A DNA stretch of 64,000 nt from Actinomycetota bacterium (GTDB lineage Bacteria; Actinomycetota; Acidimicrobiia; Acidimicrobiales; Ilumatobacteraceae). A program made the position numbers and the translations under genes. The notes under the pieces are model-generated. The model searched no databases. It saw nothing but the letters and a program-made list of their open reading frames with translations, and was not told where the DNA came from. The DNA lies in assembly GCA_963169665.1 (NCBI GenBank), contig CAUJET010000155.1, forward strand, positions 85,041 to 149,040. Reading direction: 5' to 3'. Shown in pieces: positions 60,656-64,000 of this stretch. Numbering within the stretch: the stretch's first letter is position 1; each line of letters opens with the position of its first letter.

Positions 60656-61620
60656 TCGCCGTCGTGGTGGTGGTGGGGGTGAGTGTCGTGCTCGCCGGCG
60701 TCGCGGCGGCGGTGACCGCGTCGCCCGGCATCCATGCGGACCCGGTCGACCCTGCCGTGGAGCAACGAGGGGTCGAGTCGGCCCTGCGGCGACGGCCGGG
60801 TCTCCGCTCGGTGCTCCGCCGGCGGTTCGACCGATGGTCCGCCGGCGTGCTGGCACTGGTCGCCGCGGCGGCCGTCCTCCTGGCGGTCGCGGTGCTCGTC
60901 GGCCTCCTCCTCGACATGATCGACGAGAACGCCGGTCTGGCGCGCCTCGACGCGTCGGTCGCGAACTGGGGTGCCGACCACGCCACGTCGACGTCGACCC
61001 GCGTGCTCGAGGCGATCACCCACCTCGGCGCCCGACCCCTCGTGCTGGCGGCCCTCCTGGCCGCCGCCTTCTACGACCACCACCGCCGCCACAACCGGGA
61101 GGTCTTCGCGTTCGTGGCGGTGGTGGGACTCGGGGAGATGTTGCTCGGGAACGGCTTGAAGCTGATCGTGGAGCGTGAACGCCCCGACGTGCTCCGCCTC
61201 GTCGACGCCGGCGGGTTCTCGTTCCCGTCCGGCCACACCAGCGCCGCCGCGGCGGCCTGGGTGGCGGTGGCGCTCGTGCTCGGCCGCGACCGGCCGCGCC
61301 GCGTGCGCGCCGTGCTGAGCGGCGCGGCCGTGCTCATCGCGGCCGGGGTCGCCACCAGTCGTGCGCTGCTCGGCGTGCACTGGTTCACCGACGTCCTCGC
61401 CGGCCTCGCCCTCGGGTGGGGGTGGTACCTCGTCGTCGCGATCGCGTTCGGCGGCCGTCGCCAGCGCCTCGGCGCACCAGCGCAGCTGGCGGAACCGGCG
61501 ATGCACGACGTGGGCGCCGACGCATCGGCGGCCGACCTCGACCGCGACGGACAGATCGAGCAGGACGAACGCGACGAGCAGGACGAACGCACACCCAGCG
61601 CAGGAGCACCCCGGACATGA
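60652..61620 (+). CDS. PAP2-family membrane phosphatase (second copy)
   Basis: A 322-residue protein with all three PAP2 motifs in full: KLIVERERPDVLRL (C1), SFPSGHTSAA (C2) and SRALLGVHWFTDVLAG (C3). It has an extra N-terminal helix and Arg-rich loop (RRRPGLRSVLRRRFDRW), and a 60-residue acidic C-terminal tail (DRDGQIEQDERDEQDER). It starts with GTG 60652 overlapping the first PAP2 gene. The pair may act on different substrates. Near its stop, GGACATGA is duplicated (61613-61620 and 61624-61631). YihY follows after 18 bases. Confidence 0.9.
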   Translation: MIAVVVVVGVSVVLAGVAAAVTASPGIHADPVDPAVEQRGVESALRRRPGLRSVLRRRFDRWSAGVLALVAAAAVLLAVAVLVGLLLDMIDENAGLARLDASVANWGADHATSTSTRVLEAITHLGARPLVLAALLAAAFYDHHRRHNREVFAFVAVVGLGEMLLGNGLKLIVERERPDVLRLVDAGGFSFPSGHTSAAAAAWVAVALVLGRDRPRRVRAVLSGAAVLIAAGVATSRALLGVHWFTDVLAGLALGWGWYLVVAIAFGGRRQRLGAPAQLAEPAMHDVGADASAADLDRDGQIEQDERDEQDERTPSAGAPRT

Positions 61621-61634
61621 ACAGGACATGAGCA
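61613..61634. repeat. 11-base near-tandem duplication at the PAP2 stop codon
   Basis: GGACATGAACA (61613-61623) is followed by GGACATGAGCA (61624-61634), 10 of 11 bases identical. The PAP2 stop TGA (61618-61620) lies in the first copy, and a second TGA in the other copy is in a different frame. Confidence 0.6.
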
Positions 61635-61638
61635 GCAG

Positions 61639-62616
61639 ATGAGCACCGCCACCCCCGTTCCCGAAACCGTCGACCTCGACGGCGACGACGCCCGACACAC
61701 GTTGCGCACGACGGCCACGTGGCCGCTCGTGCGCGACACCATCGACCGTCTGCGCTGGGCGGACGGCTTCAGCCACGCCCGCGCGACCGCGTTCCAGGTC
61801 GTGCTCACGATCGTCCCCGGGATGCTCGTGCTCGTGGCCGTCGCCTCGCGGCTGCACTGGGAGTCGCTGTCGTCGGCGATCATCCGCAGCATCGAGTCGA
61901 TCGCTCCGGGCGAGGCGAGCCAGGTGTTCCGCGACGCCTTCGACCGCGGCTCGGAGGCCGGTGCGTCGTCGGACTGGGCGGCCATCGCCGCCGGATCGGT
62001 GGCACTCATCGTCTCCGGCACGACGGCGTTCGGACAGGTCGAACGAACGGCCAACCGCATCTACGGCGTGGAGGCCGACCGACCGAGCGCACAGAAGTAC
62101 CTCCACGGGTTCGTGATGATGATCAGCGCCGGCCTGTTCCTCGGTCTCTACTTCGGTGCCATCGGACTGGGATCGGGATGGGGGCCCGCCGACGACGGCG
62201 CCGCACACTGGTGGTGGGCCGTCGCCCGGTGGCCCCTCGGTGCCCTGTGCCTCGGCATCGCGATCACGGTGATCTTCCGCTTCGCGCCCCGACGCCGTCA
62301 GCCGACGTGGGGCTGGCTCGTGTCGGGCACCCTGCTCGCGATCGCCGGCGTGGTGCTGGTGTCGCTGCTGCTCAGCGGCTACCTCGCCGCGAGCGGCTCC
62401 TTCGGGGAGACCTACGGACCGCTGGCCGGGTTCCTCGGCCTGCTCCTGTGGAGCTACCTGTCGTGCCTCGCCGTGTACGTGGGGCTCGCGTTCGCGGCAC
62501 AGCTCGAGGCGGTGCGTGCCGGACTGCGTGAGACGCGCAGCGTCGAGAAGATCGAGGCGGGTGAGCCCGACGCCACGGTGGTGTCGTACGCCGCCGCCCT
62601 GCGGAGGAACACATGA
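61639..62616 (+). CDS. YihY/BrkB-family membrane protein
   Basis: A 325-residue protein with six hydrophobic helices. Typical segments are GFSHARATAFQVVLTIVPGML (first helix), AFGQVERTANRIYGVE, and LLLWSYLSCLAVYVGLAFAAQ followed by an amphipathic end. Once called ribonuclease BN by mistake, the family is now seen as membrane proteins of uncertain function, with some evidence for lipid-related roles. ATG 61639 is preceded by the PAP2 stop at 18 bases, and its own stop overlaps the lipid-kinase start (ATGA). The company of two PAP2 phosphatases and a lipid kinase favours a role in lipid handling. Confidence 0.9.
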   Translation: MSTATPVPETVDLDGDDARHTLRTTATWPLVRDTIDRLRWADGFSHARATAFQVVLTIVPGMLVLVAVASRLHWESLSSAIIRSIESIAPGEASQVFRDAFDRGSEAGASSDWAAIAAGSVALIVSGTTAFGQVERTANRIYGVEADRPSAQKYLHGFVMMISAGLFLGLYFGAIGLGSGWGPADDGAAHWWWAVARWPLGALCLGIAITVIFRFAPRRRQPTWGWLVSGTLLAIAGVVLVSLLLSGYLAASGSFGETYGPLAGFLGLLLWSYLSCLAVYVGLAFAAQLEAVRAGLRETRSVEKIEAGEPDATVVSYAAALRRNT

Positions 62617-63575
62617 GCAAGCACCGTCGTCCGATCGTGGCGGTCGTCGCGAACGATCAAAAGCTGCCCTCCTCGACGGCGAACGCGCTCCGCGGCGCAC
62701 TCGACGAACACGGGTATCAGGTCGCCTGGCACACGATCCACAAGGGGTCGGCCGCCACGAAGGCGACGGCGGCCGCGGTGGCCGCGGGCGCGAGCCGGGT
62801 GATCGTCGCCGGCGGCGACGGGACGGTGCGCGCCGCGATCCAGGCGGTTGCGGGCACGGACATCCCGTTGGCGGTGGTGCCCGCCGGGACGGCGAACCTG
62901 TTCGCCACAGCGCTCCACCTGCCGAGCGAACCCGAGGCGATCGTCGCCGCCGTGCAGGGTGGTGCCACCCGACGGCTCGACACCGCCCGGTGCAACGACC
63001 TCGCCTTCGCGATCATGGCCGGCACCGGGCTCGACGCCGCCATGATCGACGCCGCCGACGACGCGAAGGAGCGGCTCGGCACGGTGGCCTATGTGCGTGC
63101 CGGCTGGCGCGAGGCCCGACAGCGCGAGCCGTTCGAGGTGAGCGTCACGGTCGACGGCAACCTGCTGTTCGAGGGGAACGCCACCTGCGTGCTCACCGCG
63201 AACATCGGGTCGCTGAAGGGCGGCGTCGATGCGTTCCCGGCCGCGTCACCCGAGGACGGCCTGCTCGACGTCGCCGTGGTGACCGCGGCCGGTCTGCGGG
63301 CCTGGGGGTCGTTGATGCTGAGCGCGGTGCGCGGCACGCAGGCCGACTCCGATCACGTCCATCTGGCCCGCGGCGCGCGCATCAAGGTGAAGCTCGCCGA
63401 TCGTCACCGGTTCGAGCTCGACGGCGGCATGAAGGGCCGGGCGCGGCGCCTCGACGTCCGTGTGGTGCCGGCATCGTTGTCGGTCGTCGTCCCCGTCCCG
63501 GCTGACGACTCGGCCGAAGTGGGTTCCGCACCCGCCGACACGGCAGCGGCGGCGGGTGGGACGGCCGGCGACTGA
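62613..63575 (+). CDS. Diacylglycerol kinase catalytic-domain (LCB5-like) lipid kinase
   Basis: A 320-residue soluble kinase. VIVAGGDGTVRAAIQAV (about 64-80) is the nucleotide-binding motif, PLAVVPAGTANLFATAL is the second conserved loop, and VDAFPAASPEDGLLDVAVV with the RFELDGGMKG segment completes the fold. Family members phosphorylate diacylglycerol, sphingoid bases or polyprenols using ATP. In an operon with PAP2 phosphatases it could run a phosphorylation/dephosphorylation cycle on a lipid; this is inference. It begins inside the YihY stop (ATGA, 62613-62616). The last 30 residues are Ala-rich and likely disordered. A strong hairpin follows. Confidence 0.9.
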   Translation: MSKHRRPIVAVVANDQKLPSSTANALRGALDEHGYQVAWHTIHKGSAATKATAAAVAAGASRVIVAGGDGTVRAAIQAVAGTDIPLAVVPAGTANLFATALHLPSEPEAIVAAVQGGATRRLDTARCNDLAFAIMAGTGLDAAMIDAADDAKERLGTVAYVRAGWREARQREPFEVSVTVDGNLLFEGNATCVLTANIGSLKGGVDAFPAASPEDGLLDVAVVTAAGLRAWGSLMLSAVRGTQADSDHVHLARGARIKVKLADRHRFELDGGMKGRARRLDVRVVPASLSVVVPVPADDSAEVGSAPADTAAAAGGTAGD

Positions 63576-63589
63576 ACTGCGACCAAGAC

Positions 63590-63631
63590 GCGACGAGGCC
63601 CCATCCGTTCCGGCGGATGGGGCCTCGTCGC
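63590..63631. terminator. 18-base-pair hairpin after the lipid-kinase operon
   Basis: GCGACGAGGCCCCATCCG (63590-63607) and CGGATGGGGCCTCGTCGC (63614-63631) pair perfectly; one further C-G pair extends it to 19. The loop is TTCCGG. It lies between two convergent genes and could serve both. There is no T run on either strand. Confidence 0.75.
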
Positions 63632-63641
63632 GCTCGTGCAG

Positions 63642-63683
63642 CGGTGACCGGTCGGTGATCGTCGGTGACCGGTCGGTGATCGG
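63642..63683. repeat. Two tandem copies of a 21-base unit beside a stop codon
   Basis: CGGTGACCGGTCGGTGATCG followed by T or G is repeated at 63642-63662 and 63663-63683, 20 of 21 bases identical. The second copy abuts the stop of the small acidic gene (63684-63686). Confidence 0.8.
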
Positions 63684-63881
63684 TCAGGGCTCGATCTGTC
63701 CCTCGCCGCGCACGGCGGCGCCGGTCTCGGTCATCTCCTCGTAGTGCTCGGCCACACGGTCGAGATCGACGTCGTCGGCCGCACGTTCGGCGGCACGCTC
63801 CTCGGACTCGGTGGGCGGCCGATCGGCACCCGGGGCGGTGAAGGTCTCGTGGTCGGTCGGTGGCGGCGTCTGGTCGGTCAT
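63684..63881 (-). CDS. Small acidic hypothetical protein
   Basis: A 65-residue hydrophilic protein rich in Glu, Asp, Pro and Thr (TDQTPPPTDHETFTAPG, then ESEERAAERAADDVDLDRV). The first half looks disordered and the second half helical. No family is recognised. ATG 63881 was chosen; an upstream in-frame start would add 13 residues. It is convergent with the lipid-kinase operon across the hairpin. The remaining bases to the window end (63882-64000) hold nothing I can name. Confidence 0.5.
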   Translation of the reverse strand: MTDQTPPPTDHETFTAPGADRPPTESEERAAERAADDVDLDRVAEHYEEMTETGAAVRGEGQIEP

Positions 63882-64000
63882 GGGCGCTTCCGTACCCCGC
63901 GGCACCACGGGCGAAACCAAGGCGACCCGGCGGGACGGAGATCCCCCACGACGACGGTCCGCCGGACCGGACCGCAGACGCGACGAACGGGTGGCCGTGC

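Overview
The window is about 70% G+C chromosomal DNA from an actinobacterium. A member of the Acidimicrobiia (Ilumatobacter-like) would fit, but that placement is inference from gene style only. The supporting evidence is the rpsF-ssb-rpsR-rplI-dnaB block with an actinobacterial DUF5318 gene beside it, many GTG starts and ATGA/GTGA gene overlaps, and TetR-controlled SDR/MaoC/acyl-type catabolic genes. No rRNA, tRNA, CRISPR array, insertion sequence or prophage gene was seen. Almost all of the sequence is protein coding and the only gene-free stretch longer than 300 bases is 9423-9779.

Layout. 1-5.0 kb: the end of an HDAC-like deacetylase, a CCA-adding enzyme whose HD domain is decayed, and a membrane PAS-GGDEF-EAL protein. 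5.0-7.4 kb: a methyltransferase, DUF5318, a DinB-like protein and a rhodanese lipoprotein with a CsoR/CstR-like dyad in front. 7.5-11.2 kb: the bS6/SSB/bS18/bL9 operon and the replicative helicase DnaB. 11.2-16 kb: an ArsR/SRPBCC pair, a DUF6687-like protein, a cold-shock protein with a textbook terminator, a sigma factor overlapping a membrane-anchored SGNH protein, a VOC protein and a small membrane protein. 16.1-24.5 kb: a 2798-residue cell-wall surface protein ending in LPVTG. 24.7-31.5 kb: a BtuF-like protein, an MFS exporter, a DUF2238-like protein, a fused LivH-LivM permease and its lipoprotein binding protein. 31.6-42.6 kb: a catabolic region (carotenoid oxygenase, PPOX protein, phosphotransferase, MaoC-like protein, TetR, two SDRs, an MDR reductase, a molybdopterin oxidoreductase, an alpha/beta hydrolase). 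42.7-53.6 kb: a soluble-adenylyl-cyclase-like protein directly downstream of a 2322-residue secreted protein with a gingipain-like protease domain and 25 LPSGT repeats. 53.8-64 kb: an EamA transporter, a MASE1-GAF-SpoIIE-HATPase regulator, a PhoD-like phosphatase, and a PAP2-PAP2-YihY-lipid kinase operon.

How the parts may work together. The TetR-type dyad between the TetR gene and the first SDR has a weaker relative in front of the PPOX-carotenoid oxygenase unit, so one regulator may coordinate oxidative cleavage of a polyene or stilbene-like compound with later redox and hydration steps. The sigma factor and its SGNH partner look like a sigma/anti-sigma pair with an unusual outer domain. 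The giant protease and the cyclase-AAA-TPR protein are 26 bases apart on one strand and may form one transcription unit.

Most notable for follow-up: the protease/sAC-like pair, the sigma-SGNH pair, the shared TetR operator, the CstR-like operator in front of the rhodanese, the long acidic tail on bS18, the structured rplI-dnaB gap with three near-consensus DnaA boxes, and a recurring habit of short tandem duplications at stop codons.
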